Below, piece by piece: positions 31,022 through 39,816 of a stretch of 45,521 nucleotides of DNA; positions within the stretch are counted from its first letter, which is position 1; every line of letters begins with the position of its first letter. A model generated the notes under the pieces. That model was not told the origin of the DNA. It saw only the letters and a list, made by a program, of their open reading frames with translations, and ran no database searches. The translations under genes were made by a program, and so were the position numbers. This stretch comes from Saprospiraceae bacterium (GTDB lineage Bacteria; Bacteroidota; Bacteroidia; Chitinophagales; Saprospiraceae): NCBI GenBank assembly GCA_028282725.1, contig JANQHF010000012.1, forward strand, positions 1 to 45,521, in the 5' to 3' direction.

Positions 31022-31052
31022 CAAATATATAGCCTTGTTTAACAAAATGCAA
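31022..31052 (-). promoter_or_regulatory. Putative two-part Bacteroidota promoter of the sigma gene
   Basis: On the minus strand TTG (31050-31052) is followed after 20 bases by TATATTTG (31022-31029), matching the -33/-7 promoter spacing of Bacteroidota. The box is 19 bases from the start codon. The rest of the gap from 31053 to 31174 is AT-rich and holds only a weak AT-only hairpin near 31153-31174. Confidence 0.55.
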
Positions 31053-31174
31053 GAAATGATTAAACAATATAGCGATTTTTGTGGATATGTAAATAATCAA
31101 TTTTCATAAGTAATTGATATACAGTTATTTGTGAATTTTTGTGAAGATAAACATTTTCAAAAAAAAATGAAAAT

Positions 31175-32263
31175 TTATTTCTGTGCCCTCTGCAAAAGAT
31201 AATAGGACAGTAGGCCAAAGAGAACATTTGGCATCCACACGCCCAGGATTGGAGCGAAGGAAAGGTTGTTTGCAAATGTTTCGGTGAATTTACTGATCAA
31301 GGTGAACAATGCTCCAAGAGATACTCCGATAGCCAGGTGGATGCCCAATCCTCCTCTTACTTTTCTCGTTCCAATACATGCCCCTATCAAAGTAAGAATC
31401 AAAATAGTAAATGGGGCGGCAGTTCGCTTGTACGCTTCGATTTGATAAGATTTGGTATTGTCCAGACCCTTTGCTTTTTCTCTTTCTACAAACCTTCGCA
31501 AAGAAGGGGTAGTCATGATCTCCATTTGCTTACTATGTCTGATGAAGTCACTGGGGAGCATGGCCAGTACAGTGTCAAGCTCCTGTCCCTTCCCAATTGT
31601 CAAATATTCATCCTCCTGGTCAAGTTTTCGAATTTCAAAGTCCTTTGCTCTCCATTTATTTTCACCAGTCAGATATTTTAATTTCTGAGCTTTAAATATG
31701 GTAATCAAATTTCCATTATCATCAAAGGTCTCCAATCTGAATGCAGTCAGGGTGGAATCATTCTTCCGAAAATAGCTCGTGTAAATTTTTTCATTGGGTG
31801 AAATGAAAAACTGAACATCATTTGCAAGTACGGTCTTCAAACTTCTCTTGATATACTTGCTTTCGAATTCGGTTTTATAGAAAGTACTGTGGGGAATGAC
31901 GAAATTCTCGCCCAGCCAATGTAAGGCTGATATCAAAAATCCGGCAAGCAGCATAGGTCTAAGTATCCTCGTATAGTTCATTCCCGTCGATAGCATGGCA
32001 ATAATTTCGGAATCCCTGGCCAACCTCGATGTGAAAAATATCACCGATAAAAAAGCGAACAACGGCCACAACTCTCCATTGATCCATGGTATGAAATACA
32101 GATAATAATCAAAGGCCACCTCAATAGCCGACAGGTCACTGTAAATAAACTTGTCAATGTATTCACTCAAGTTCATGACTACAGCAATCGCCGTTATCAT
32201 CAATACAGCAAACAAAAACGTAAACAGATATTTCTTAATAATATATCGGTCCAGGCACTTCAT
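31175..32263 (-). CDS. LptF/LptG-family permease (lipopolysaccharide export)
   Basis: This 362-residue inner-membrane protein has the LptF/G layout. Three N-terminal helices include the typical first line LDRYIIKKYLFTFLFAVLMI and the FFTSRLARDSEIIAMLSTGM segment. A periplasmic beta-jellyroll follows (about 130-270), then three C-terminal helices (AAPFTILILTLIGACIGTRK onwards). It works with LptB and a second permease to extract LPS from the inner membrane. Whether it is LptF or LptG is not decided; the sequence style fits the LptG side slightly better. The start codon shares one base with the stop of the upstream glycosyltransferase (TGATG), tying export to glycan synthesis. Confidence 0.92.
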   Translation of the reverse strand: MKCLDRYIIKKYLFTFLFAVLMITAIAVVMNLSEYIDKFIYSDLSAIEVAFDYYLYFIPWINGELWPLFAFLSVIFFTSRLARDSEIIAMLSTGMNYTRILRPMLLAGFLISALHWLGENFVIPHSTFYKTEFESKYIKRSLKTVLANDVQFFISPNEKIYTSYFRKNDSTLTAFRLETFDDNGNLITIFKAQKLKYLTGENKWRAKDFEIRKLDQEDEYLTIGKGQELDTVLAMLPSDFIRHSKQMEIMTTPSLRRFVEREKAKGLDNTKSYQIEAYKRTAAPFTILILTLIGACIGTRKVRGGLGIHLAIGVSLGALFTLISKFTETFANNLSFAPILGVWMPNVLFGLLSYYLLQRAQK

Positions 32264-33369
32264 CAGAGTTCTTCAATTTGATTGATCAGGCGCTTCATCT
32301 TTGCATTCCAATCCAGGTGTCTTTCCGCGAAACTTCTCATCTTAGGAATGATCATGTCCATCTTCAGGTTTTTATAAAATTCCATGACCTTATTAAGGTC
32401 AATAGAAGATTCGTCTTCCGGAAATTTCAGTACAAACTCCTGAAGATGCAGATTGTCGGCATCACAGGCACTCATAATAAACGGCAATCCTCTTGCTGTA
32501 TATTCCCGATGTTTCAACGATGCGTCAATTTTTACCCTTTTTCTATGCAAACCCAATGTTCCAACCCCAATATCAGCTTTATCAAAATATTCATTTAACG
32601 CAAGTCCTGCTTCACTGCCCACAAGATGAACAAATTGCTCTATTTGCAAGTTTTTGATGATTTGGACAATCTTAGCCATTTCGGGACCTTCTCCAATTAT
32701 TGTTAATCTAATATCTGTTTTCCCCGATTTGAGATATTGAAAGATTCCTCTTAAGAGACGATCCAAACCGTGCCAGTATTGCCATTTACCGATCGCAAGC
32801 ATACGCATTTCACTTGTTTTGTCAGGATTTCTGGCCAGCAAAGAAGAAACTTGAATACCATTAGAAAATCCAATAGTCGGAATTCCAAAAATTTCATGTT
32901 CAAGTCCGGAATGCAAAATCCCGTCGACGTATTTTTTCAATTTGCCACGTAATGAGAAATCAATGCCGTAAATGATTTTTCCTCGAATTCCCTTCCACTC
33001 CAGACGATAGGGATAGGTAGGCATATCAATCAAAATGACACTTTCCGGGTTCTTAGACCTCAATAGCTTCAACCAATGTAGAAAAGGCCAGGTCGTCAGT
33101 CCATACCTAATGATATAAAGGTCATATTGTTGTTGTAAGATAAAATGCAGAAAATTGAAAAAATTCCATTTAAAGGAATTCGATCCTTGCCTCGCTTTCC
33201 ACATGACCTCACTATTCTTGTAAATGGTCTGGTTGCCGTGTATTATGTAATCGGTCCGTATACCGAGTCCGTTCAGGCTTCGTACCTGCCCGTTGATCTT
33301 ATTGACCAATCCCGCATTCGCACGAATGTTTTTATCGATCCTGTATACGATGAGCGCCTTATGAATCAA
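32263..33369 (-). CDS. Glycosyltransferase, GT4-like
   Basis: This 368-residue enzyme has two Rossmann-like halves. The N-half has IVYRIDKNIRANAGLVNKIN and a region with YDLYIIRYGL. The C-half has MLAIGKWQYWHGLDRLLRGI, LTIIGEGPEMAKI and VHLVGSEAGLALNEYFDKAD. The end region KHREYTARGLPFIMSACDAD stands in for the usual EX7E motif in a divergent form. It should transfer a sugar from a nucleotide donor in envelope glycan synthesis. It follows the FemAB-like gene by four bases and overlaps the Lpt permease gene by one base. Confidence 0.85.
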   Translation of the reverse strand: MIHKALIVYRIDKNIRANAGLVNKINGQVRSLNGLGIRTDYIIHGNQTIYKNSEVMWKARQGSNSFKWNFFNFLHFILQQQYDLYIIRYGLTTWPFLHWLKLLRSKNPESVILIDMPTYPYRLEWKGIRGKIIYGIDFSLRGKLKKYVDGILHSGLEHEIFGIPTIGFSNGIQVSSLLARNPDKTSEMRMLAIGKWQYWHGLDRLLRGIFQYLKSGKTDIRLTIIGEGPEMAKIVQIIKNLQIEQFVHLVGSEAGLALNEYFDKADIGVGTLGLHRKRVKIDASLKHREYTARGLPFIMSACDADNLHLQEFVLKFPEDESSIDLNKVMEFYKNLKMDMIIPKMRSFAERHLDWNAKMKRLINQIEEL

Positions 33370-33373
33370 TCTT

Positions 33374-34399
33374 CTATATTCTGTTTAAAGCGGTAAACAA
33401 TAATCTCCACCATCTATTTTTCGTTCGGATCAGCCTGTTGTAATTACTTTGTGTCCCACCGAAGGATCTGAAAAAGCGCTCAATCGATTCAATCATACTT
33501 CCTTCAAAGTCGAAGGTATCGAGTCCTATTGCTTTTGATTCTTTTATGGATTCCCAAATCAGAAGTGCCATGCTTCCTCCAGGGTCATCGTCTGCCCTGC
33601 CCGTTGCCAGGAGATAGGCGGTATGATTATCGAATGCAACAAAGGTGTTGGCTACATTCTTATTTGCAAGCTTTGCACTGAAAGAAATCCTGGAGTTCCT
33701 CTGGGTGAGTGCAGAATTCAAATTTTGCAGCACTTCCTTCCCATACGGCACTTTCATACGTTTTCTTTCAAATGACTTTTCAATTAAGACAAGTATCTCA
33801 TGCCATTCCTTTTCTTGTACAACATCCATTGACCGTTCTGCCTTCCTGATAGAACTCCTTGTTTTGGTAGATATATTTTCCCAGATCAAATCTAAGGGTT
33901 GCGTAAGATCGATGCGGTAGGTATAACGGGTTGATTGTACGAATCCCTTCCATACCAGCGGCTGCCAATTATACCATTCCGGGCGGCCATGAGTCAAATG
34001 CAAAACGGAGCCAGGCAATTCATCTGCTAGACGATGTAAGATTTGCTTTTCAAACTGTAACCGGGAATAACCCTTTTGATGATGTAATTTCCCTTTGATA
34101 TATGGGCCCAGGTATGGGGTGAGCGGAGGATGGGTTAAAATGGAACATCCGAATTTACTCTTCTTCAGAAATGGCCATACCGCAGTAACGCCTCCCTCAT
34201 TACTCACAACCACAGCATCCCATTCGTAGGGTACACTCACCGCATCAAGGTACCAAGGCTGAAAAAATATAGGAAGGCTATTTCTTTCTACAAATGATGA
34301 ATATGACTCTTTGTTCCCTATGGCGTTTTGGATTAACCTAAGACAAATCGAATATAGTAAAATGCCATTCTCAATTTTATTTGCCAAATTAAAAACCAT
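33374..34399 (-). CDS. FemAB/GNAT-like acyltransferase
   Basis: The frame from ATG 34399 gives 341 residues. The conserved domain starts at SYSSFVERNSLPIFFQPWYL, followed by blocks such as THGRPEWYNWQPLVW, TKTRSSIRKAERS and LLIWESIKESKAIGLDTFDF. FDFEGSMIESIERFFRSFGG near the end is typical of FemAB-type GNAT enzymes in polysaccharide clusters, which attach acyl or aminoacyl groups. The first 26 residues overlap the upstream GT2 gene by 67 bases and look unrelated to the domain. Homology suggests the true start at ATA 34321, 11 bases after the GT2 stop codon (315 residues). The substrate is unknown. Confidence 0.82.
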   Translation of the reverse strand: MVFNLANKIENGILLYSICLRLIQNAIGNKESYSSFVERNSLPIFFQPWYLDAVSVPYEWDAVVVSNEGGVTAVWPFLKKSKFGCSILTHPPLTPYLGPYIKGKLHHQKGYSRLQFEKQILHRLADELPGSVLHLTHGRPEWYNWQPLVWKGFVQSTRYTYRIDLTQPLDLIWENISTKTRSSIRKAERSMDVVQEKEWHEILVLIEKSFERKRMKVPYGKEVLQNLNSALTQRNSRISFSAKLANKNVANTFVAFDNHTAYLLATGRADDDPGGSMALLIWESIKESKAIGLDTFDFEGSMIESIERFFRSFGGTQSNYNRLIRTKNRWWRLLFTALNRI

Positions 34400-35196
34400 A
34401 AATGAATCTTATTTTTAAGCGGAAAATGCAAGAGTCCCCGATATTTCAAGGCTTCACGAAAGTTTGAAATGCGCATTGGAAAGAGATAAAAGAATATATT
34501 CTTGATATGTATGATCCCTCGTTGAGGATGAGTATGATAGCGATGGACAATGCCGGCAACGTATTTCGGTATTGATTGTAACAATTGATCGTACGGCTGC
34601 CCGGGATAACTAACCAAAAGCTCTGGCAAATAGGTCAGTGAATATCCTTTTTGATTCGCCCGACGGGTCCAGATGATATCATTCCCTGACCTATGCTTAT
34701 CTTGAAAAGGTCCAATTTTTTCAAAGGTTTTTTTCGCTACAATCAAATTCCCAGTGGTCACTCCATAATCCCTAATCACATTCTTTTCATTATTCAGATA
34801 AAGCAGTCCATAGACCAAATCGCAAGTCTTTATCGTGGCAGGGATGACATGATATCTCCCGGATAGGATCCTGTCAGATCCTTTCTTCATTGAGGTTACT
34901 GCCACTTCGACCCATTCCTTTGAGGGTACACATTTAGCATCCAGGAATCCTACAAACTCACCCTTTGCATGTTGTACCCCTTTATTTCTGTTTGTATATG
35001 GATTCATCACGTCACTATAGATTCGAGTATAGTTGTTAAGTCGTCCAATGCAATCTTCAATTTCAGGGTTCTCTTGATGATTATCTACAATGATCACTTC
35101 AAACGAGTACTGAGTCCTTTGACTTTGAATTGCTCGAAGACAAGACTTGAGATGATCATGCTGATTAAAGTGCGGTATGATAATGGTAAGTTCTAT
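34333..35196 (-). CDS. Glycosyltransferase family 2
   Basis: This is a GT2 enzyme of 287 residues if started at ATA 35196. Reading upstream of the first standard start (GTG 35097) the frame stays open to a stop at 35206-35208 and encodes ELTIIIPHFNQHDHL and CLRAIQSQRTQYSFEV, exactly the N-terminal nucleotide-binding strand of GT2. The true start must therefore lie there, where no ATG, GTG or TTG exists. Other motifs are VIIVDNHQENPEIEDCI, NRNKGVQHAKGEFVGFLDA and SGNDIIWTRRANQKGY. The DxD motif is replaced by DAK. A C-terminal tail of about 60 residues, probably amphipathic, could attach it to the membrane. Confidence 0.85.
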   Translation of the reverse strand: MELTIIIPHFNQHDHLKSCLRAIQSQRTQYSFEVIIVDNHQENPEIEDCIGRLNNYTRIYSDVMNPYTNRNKGVQHAKGEFVGFLDAKCVPSKEWVEVAVTSMKKGSDRILSGRYHVIPATIKTCDLVYGLLYLNNEKNVIRDYGVTTGNLIVAKKTFEKIGPFQDKHRSGNDIIWTRRANQKGYSLTYLPELLVSYPGQPYDQLLQSIPKYVAGIVHRYHTHPQRGIIHIKNIFFYLFPMRISNFREALKYRGLLHFPLKNKIHLWFLIWQIKLRMAFYYIRFVLG

Positions 35197-35263
35197 GATC
35201 TTAACTTAGCGCAGGATAGTGAATGGATAAAGTTAAAGCGAAGATTCGATCATCGATGCCCAG

Positions 35264-36415
35264 ATCAAAATATTAGTGCTTCCAGGCTGGTATCCCAGTA
35301 GTATTGAACCTCTGAATGGAGCTTTTATTCGTGAACAAGTCACCTTGTTGCGTCGTGAAAAAATGCGCATGGATTTGGTTTATGCAGACCTGAACATAGC
35401 CTATTTAGTGAAAGGACAATTTACAAGTCGTCAATATTTGAAGGTGGATGATCGCGGCAATCTGGATGTATTGGTCCGGGGACCCTTCTGGCCAAAAAAT
35501 AATTCCTGGGGATTTGCCAGGTGGATTGAACGCTTTGTTGATTTTGTAGACCACTATTTAATCCATAATACGACCCCGGATCTCATACATGCCCATACAT
35601 ATCTAGGAGCGATCATAGCGCATCAGATAAAATTCAAGTATCAAATCCCTTTTGTTACCACCTTGCATTACAGCGGATGGATGGATGGCTCCATAAGAAC
35701 ATTGCATCAAAATCTGGCTATTAAAGCACTCAATAATTGCAATCACATATTACCGGTCAGTAGAGCCCTTTTTGATCATGTAAAAGACATCTGCACGAGT
35801 GACCACCTGGTGATTCCCAATTTCATTGATCAAGACTTATTCACTTTGCCGGAATCTCCAATTCCTCCCGCCCCCTTCACTTTATTATCTGTCGGGGATT
35901 TAATCGAACGGAAAAACTGGATCACTCTGATAGATATTTTTGCCGGATTCGCACAAGAAATCCCCGAATCGAGACTCGTAATTATCGGAGAGGGTCCTTT
36001 GCGCAATAAGCTGGAAGCCCGGATCGATCATTATGGACTAAAAGATCAAATTCATTTGCCGGGAATGGTTCATAAATCACGAATACCCTCCTTTTATCAT
36101 CAATCCCACGCATACGTTCATTCGAGCAAGATAGAATCTTTTGGAATAACTCTATTGGAAGCCTTGTATTGTGGTCTTCCGGTAGTAGCATTCGACAACG
36201 GACCTACCCCGGAAATTGTGACAAAAGAATCAGGTATGATTGTTCCTCCGGGTGATAACGCATCATTCGTAAATGCATTGATCCACCTGCACGAGAATCT
36301 AACGGTATATCATCCTGCAAGAATCAGGAGGTCTGCTATCGATAACTTTGGAATGAGCAGCGTGATCAGAAAACTGAACCATGTTTATCAACAGGTCTTA
36401 GGTACTTCGATTTGA
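35264..36415 (+). CDS. Glycosyltransferase family 4
   Basis: This 383-residue GT4 enzyme has the N-terminal strand KILVLPGWYPSSIEPLNGAF. The pieces PDLIHAHTYLGAIIAHQIK and VIPNFIDQDLF follow. Donor-site blocks are LLSVGDLIERKNWITLI, LVIIGEGPLRNKLE and the EX7E motif in KIESFGITLLEALYCGLP. The first standard start is GTG 35276, which would cut the first strand; an ATC at 35264 is where an ATG would be expected. A seven-codon frame (35256-35276) ends on the G of that GTG. It is divergent from the GT2 gene and ends two bases before the convergent surface-protein gene. Confidence 0.88.
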   Translation: MKILVLPGWYPSSIEPLNGAFIREQVTLLRREKMRMDLVYADLNIAYLVKGQFTSRQYLKVDDRGNLDVLVRGPFWPKNNSWGFARWIERFVDFVDHYLIHNTTPDLIHAHTYLGAIIAHQIKFKYQIPFVTTLHYSGWMDGSIRTLHQNLAIKALNNCNHILPVSRALFDHVKDICTSDHLVIPNFIDQDLFTLPESPIPPAPFTLLSVGDLIERKNWITLIDIFAGFAQEIPESRLVIIGEGPLRNKLEARIDHYGLKDQIHLPGMVHKSRIPSFYHQSHAYVHSSKIESFGITLLEALYCGLPVVAFDNGPTPEIVTKESGMIVPPGDNASFVNALIHLHENLTVYHPARIRRSAIDNFGMSSVIRKLNHVYQQVLGTSI

Positions 36416-36417
36416 AC

Positions 36418-39400
36418 TTACTTATTCAGGATCTTATAAGGCAAAAACAGGTTGTAAGTAATTGTGCGACCACAGTTGATTGCATCTTCTCCTTCCCCGG
36501 TTGGTGTTGTTCCATTGATCGTAAGATGCAGTTTATCGACCCTTGCACCATCTTCCCTGTAGGCAATATCTATGGTATGATTTCCATTGGACAAATTCCA
36601 CTTGAGCAGTGTATTTCCATTATCGTTGTCCGTCACATCTATCCAATCCCAGGTAGCCGCTGTATTCCAGTCGTTCCATTTGTACCATGTTCCTTCATCG
36701 ACCCGAACCCAAAACGAGTCATCCGCTCCATCTTGGGAATATACCCGACCCAAAATCCGATACAGGCCGGAAGTAGTCACCGTCACAGTAAAGCGCACCA
36801 GATCCGCTGCTGCAGAAGGTGCCACGTCTAATGAGTTTAACCCAGGAGAAATGGTCAGGTAATCATCATTAGATGCCATAGCATCGAAGCCCCTGTCCCA
36901 ATTATCCCCGGGGAAGCCACATTCGGCTTCCAGGTAATAGTTGGCACAGTCTTCATCTTCTTCATCGATTTTGCCGTCTCCGTCATCATCAATCCCATTA
37001 TCACAATCCTCAAGACATGTTAAGAGCGAGTCCTGCCATGCTGTGGACGGAGGAATATCATAGACGATAGAAATGACCAGACCGTTAATATCCACACTGG
37101 GAGTACCCGAACCAGCCACACCATCTACGTCCGTATCTGACACATCGGCTTCTTCTGTATCAAAGCACCCATCATCATCCGAATCTCTGTCAAACGGATC
37201 TTCCACACCACTTCCATCCGAATCACTATAGGTATAATTTAAAACCCCGCTTTCGGGAGTCGTCTCAATATCATCAAATATTCCATTGGCCCCTGAGTTG
37301 ACATCAGCACTGTCTATTCTGCCATCATCATCCTGATCCAATTCGGAATGTCCGGCCTCATAGAGATCAAAAATACCGTCGTTGTCCAGATCAAGATCTA
37401 TTCGGTTAGGGATTCCATCGTCGTCCCTGTCACACTCCTTCTCACCTGATAGGCCTGTCAATCTTGCCCCTCCGGTACTGGTGGCTCCCCCGGATACTCC
37501 ATATGACATTCCAATGCTATCAAAAGTATTGAACAACAGGAATACAGTGTTTTCGAGATCCTGGTCATCTGAGTTTGGGTTAGTCGTCCAGTCGTTTGGG
37601 CTAGTCGAATTAGGAATCAGTCGATACTGTGTGTATCCCGAGGGACCCCCGCCATTATCATATCCTGCCTGTTCCAGAAACGTTGTTGTATGAAACCAAA
37701 CAGAGTCCGGAGGGGTAGAATTATTGTATCCCGTTAATTCAGTGAAATTGGTTGAAGGATCAGTCGAGTCAATATCGCGCATTTTAAGAATAAAATCAGT
37801 GATAGATGCAGGTGTACCGGAAGGGTCCATAACAGTAGCAGATCCCGACTCCACCACTTGAAAAGTAAATGTGAAGTGATCATCGCTTGAAGGATTTCCC
37901 ATATTAATCCATACACCACGATCAGTTGCCTGGACTTCTGCATTGGCCCCATCTATATCTGTAATTGTAATGACAACATCGTACTGTATATCATCACAAT
38001 CTCTAATGGCATTGGCGTAGAGTACTTTGTCATCTATTTCGAGGTCATCTAGATCAGTTCCTACAAGAAGAGTTCTGGTTCCACTAAAATCAATAGAGGC
38101 AGGACTTTCATCGACATCTAATATTCCGTCATTGTCATCATCAAGATCATCGTCATCAACTATTCCATCTCCATCCGTATCCAATCCAAAAAGTACAGGA
38201 CAATTTGTAGCTGCGTCTCCTGTGCCCGAAGGGGTCGAACCATCAAGTGTGACAAATATTTTGTCCAGTTGAGCACCTTCTTCACGATAGGCAAAATCGA
38301 TTCTATTTACTCCAGCTATCAAGGGTAAGGTAAGCAACGTATCGGCGTCACTATCCTCCGCCTGAAGCCAGGTCCATGAAGAATTAACAGAGAGACCGTC
38401 CCATTTGTACCACGTTCCATTATTGACCCGCAACCAATAAGAATCCGTGGAATCCGTAGTGGCAATGACTCTTCCAAAAATCTTATAGTTGGCAACACTA
38501 TCAGCTGTAATCAGGTAGGTAAGATATGCTGAGGTATCAGCAGGTGCAGAAGCTAAAGAAGCCAATCCTGATCTCGGTTCGACATACGTACTATTGGAGG
38601 CATTTGTATCATCATCCTCAAACCAGGAGCTTCCGACATATCCGCATTCTGCTTCCAAATAGAAATCCGTTTTGGCGGACCCCTCATAACAAACTTCAAC
38701 GTTATCAATACGCAGGATTTCGTCACTTGCCCCAAAGTATCCCTTGATGATAAATCGAATTCGCGTGTTGGCATCTGCGAACTCGGTTATATCAATTGTT
38801 GCAGTCTGGGTGGTTGTTCCAAAGTCGTCAAACATCGTAAATACGGTGTTCCAGGAGCTTCCATCATAAATTTCAACAGCCCATTCATCCGTAGATTCCA
38901 TATTTCCTGCTTCTGAGTAATCAAAAGTCAACGATGCAAAGGAAGCTCCGCTCAGGTCGACATCCCTCGTAATAGCTGGTTGATCACCGCTGGCATATCC
39001 TGGGTTATTCATCTCAATTCTACCGCCGGTTATTTCAATATTCCCGCTGCTCGGAGAACCGTTGTCATCCGATTCCGTCCAGCTGTCCGAGGTCCAACTG
39101 ATCGATCCGTTACTGTTGTTATAATTAGCCGAGGCGAACTCGTCTTTATAATTATCACCATCTGTACAATAATCTGAAGTAATGGCAAAATCATCCACAC
39201 AATGGTCTAACCTCCAGTCCGCAGATCCACGGACCCATCTGAATTTCACACGCATTATGCCGCTACTGGCATATGCGGAAATATCAATAGTATACTGTTT
39301 CCAGTAGTTGTCATTGGTGTCTCCTATGATCAATAAATTCGTCGCAATCGTGCTGGTATTGGCAGCGTTTACCAGGTCGATTTCCAGATCGTGATCTGCA

Positions 39401-39816
39401 TCATTATTGCCATTATAGCTGTGTGCCCAAAAGGTAATTTGAGCGCGATCATCTCCAGCCAAATCAAAAGAAGGAGATAATACAATAACCGAGTCATTGG
39501 CATTTCCTGATCCTTCTACATATATATAATTGTCATTACCCGTCGTATGATCTCCGATTGGTCCTGTGTTAGAAGATGGTGTGGTTCCTGATCTGACCCC
39601 CCATTGATAGCAAGCGGTATTGCCATGTCCGCAGTCATCTGTGGTACCCTCGGCTACCTGTTGCCAATTGGTTGGCAAGGTTCCCGGTGAGCCTGTTGTT
39701 CCCGAGTCAAAGTTTTCGGTGAAGGGTAGCGTCACTTCTTGCGCTTTGAGGTTGCTCAGGGAGAAAGCGTTCAGCACAAGGCATACCAGTAGTATGTACT
39801 TTAACTGTCGCATCAT
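36418..39816 (-). CDS. Large secreted MAM/CBM/calcium-repeat surface protein
   Basis: This 1132-residue protein has a signal peptide ending near NLKAQ. Domain order: a MAM-like jelly roll (about 28-215); a second jelly roll (220-378); and a CBM/malectin-like domain (385-530) with YLEAECG and VNNGTWYKW. A thrombospondin type 3 calcium-repeat stretch (DTDGDGIVDDDD, about 545-570) follows, then a large unassigned middle and more Asp-rich repeats. Near 950-975 is a MopE-like CDNGIDDDGDGKIDEEDEDC. The last part is a second copy of the CBM-like domain (about 985-1118) with VDEGTWYKW. It probably binds glycans on the surface or in the matrix. No type IX sorting domain is evident. It overlaps the upstream gene by four bases and converges with the GT4 gene. 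Confidence 0.8.
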   Translation of the reverse strand: MMRQLKYILLVCLVLNAFSLSNLKAQEVTLPFTENFDSGTTGSPGTLPTNWQQVAEGTTDDCGHGNTACYQWGVRSGTTPSSNTGPIGDHTTGNDNYIYVEGSGNANDSVIVLSPSFDLAGDDRAQITFWAHSYNGNNDADHDLEIDLVNAANTSTIATNLLIIGDTNDNYWKQYTIDISAYASSGIMRVKFRWVRGSADWRLDHCVDDFAITSDYCTDGDNYKDEFASANYNNSNGSISWTSDSWTESDDNGSPSSGNIEITGGRIEMNNPGYASGDQPAITRDVDLSGASFASLTFDYSEAGNMESTDEWAVEIYDGSSWNTVFTMFDDFGTTTQTATIDITEFADANTRIRFIIKGYFGASDEILRIDNVEVCYEGSAKTDFYLEAECGYVGSSWFEDDDTNASNSTYVEPRSGLASLASAPADTSAYLTYLITADSVANYKIFGRVIATTDSTDSYWLRVNNGTWYKWDGLSVNSSWTWLQAEDSDADTLLTLPLIAGVNRIDFAYREEGAQLDKIFVTLDGSTPSGTGDAATNCPVLFGLDTDGDGIVDDDDLDDDNDGILDVDESPASIDFSGTRTLLVGTDLDDLEIDDKVLYANAIRDCDDIQYDVVITITDIDGANAEVQATDRGVWINMGNPSSDDHFTFTFQVVESGSATVMDPSGTPASITDFILKMRDIDSTDPSTNFTELTGYNNSTPPDSVWFHTTTFLEQAGYDNGGGPSGYTQYRLIPNSTSPNDWTTNPNSDDQDLENTVFLLFNTFDSIGMSYGVSGGATSTGGARLTGLSGEKECDRDDDGIPNRIDLDLDNDGIFDLYEAGHSELDQDDDGRIDSADVNSGANGIFDDIETTPESGVLNYTYSDSDGSGVEDPFDRDSDDDGCFDTEEADVSDTDVDGVAGSGTPSVDINGLVISIVYDIPPSTAWQDSLLTCLEDCDNGIDDDGDGKIDEEDEDCANYYLEAECGFPGDNWDRGFDAMASNDDYLTISPGLNSLDVAPSAAADLVRFTVTVTTSGLYRILGRVYSQDGADDSFWVRVDEGTWYKWNDWNTAATWDWIDVTDNDNGNTLLKWNLSNGNHTIDIAYREDGARVDKLHLTINGTTPTGEGEDAINCGRTITYNLFLPYKILNK

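Noticed and set aside
31153-31174. ATTTTCA/TGAAAAT hairpin after the Lpt permease as a terminator
   Set aside because: The stem is nearly all A/T pairs with an eight-base poly-A loop; too weak to call.
35256-35276. Seven-codon upstream frame ending on the GTG of the GT4 gene
   Set aside because: Stop/start overlap could allow re-initiation, but such a short frame occurs by chance easily and the GTG would remove the conserved first strand of the enzyme; kept only as an alternative.
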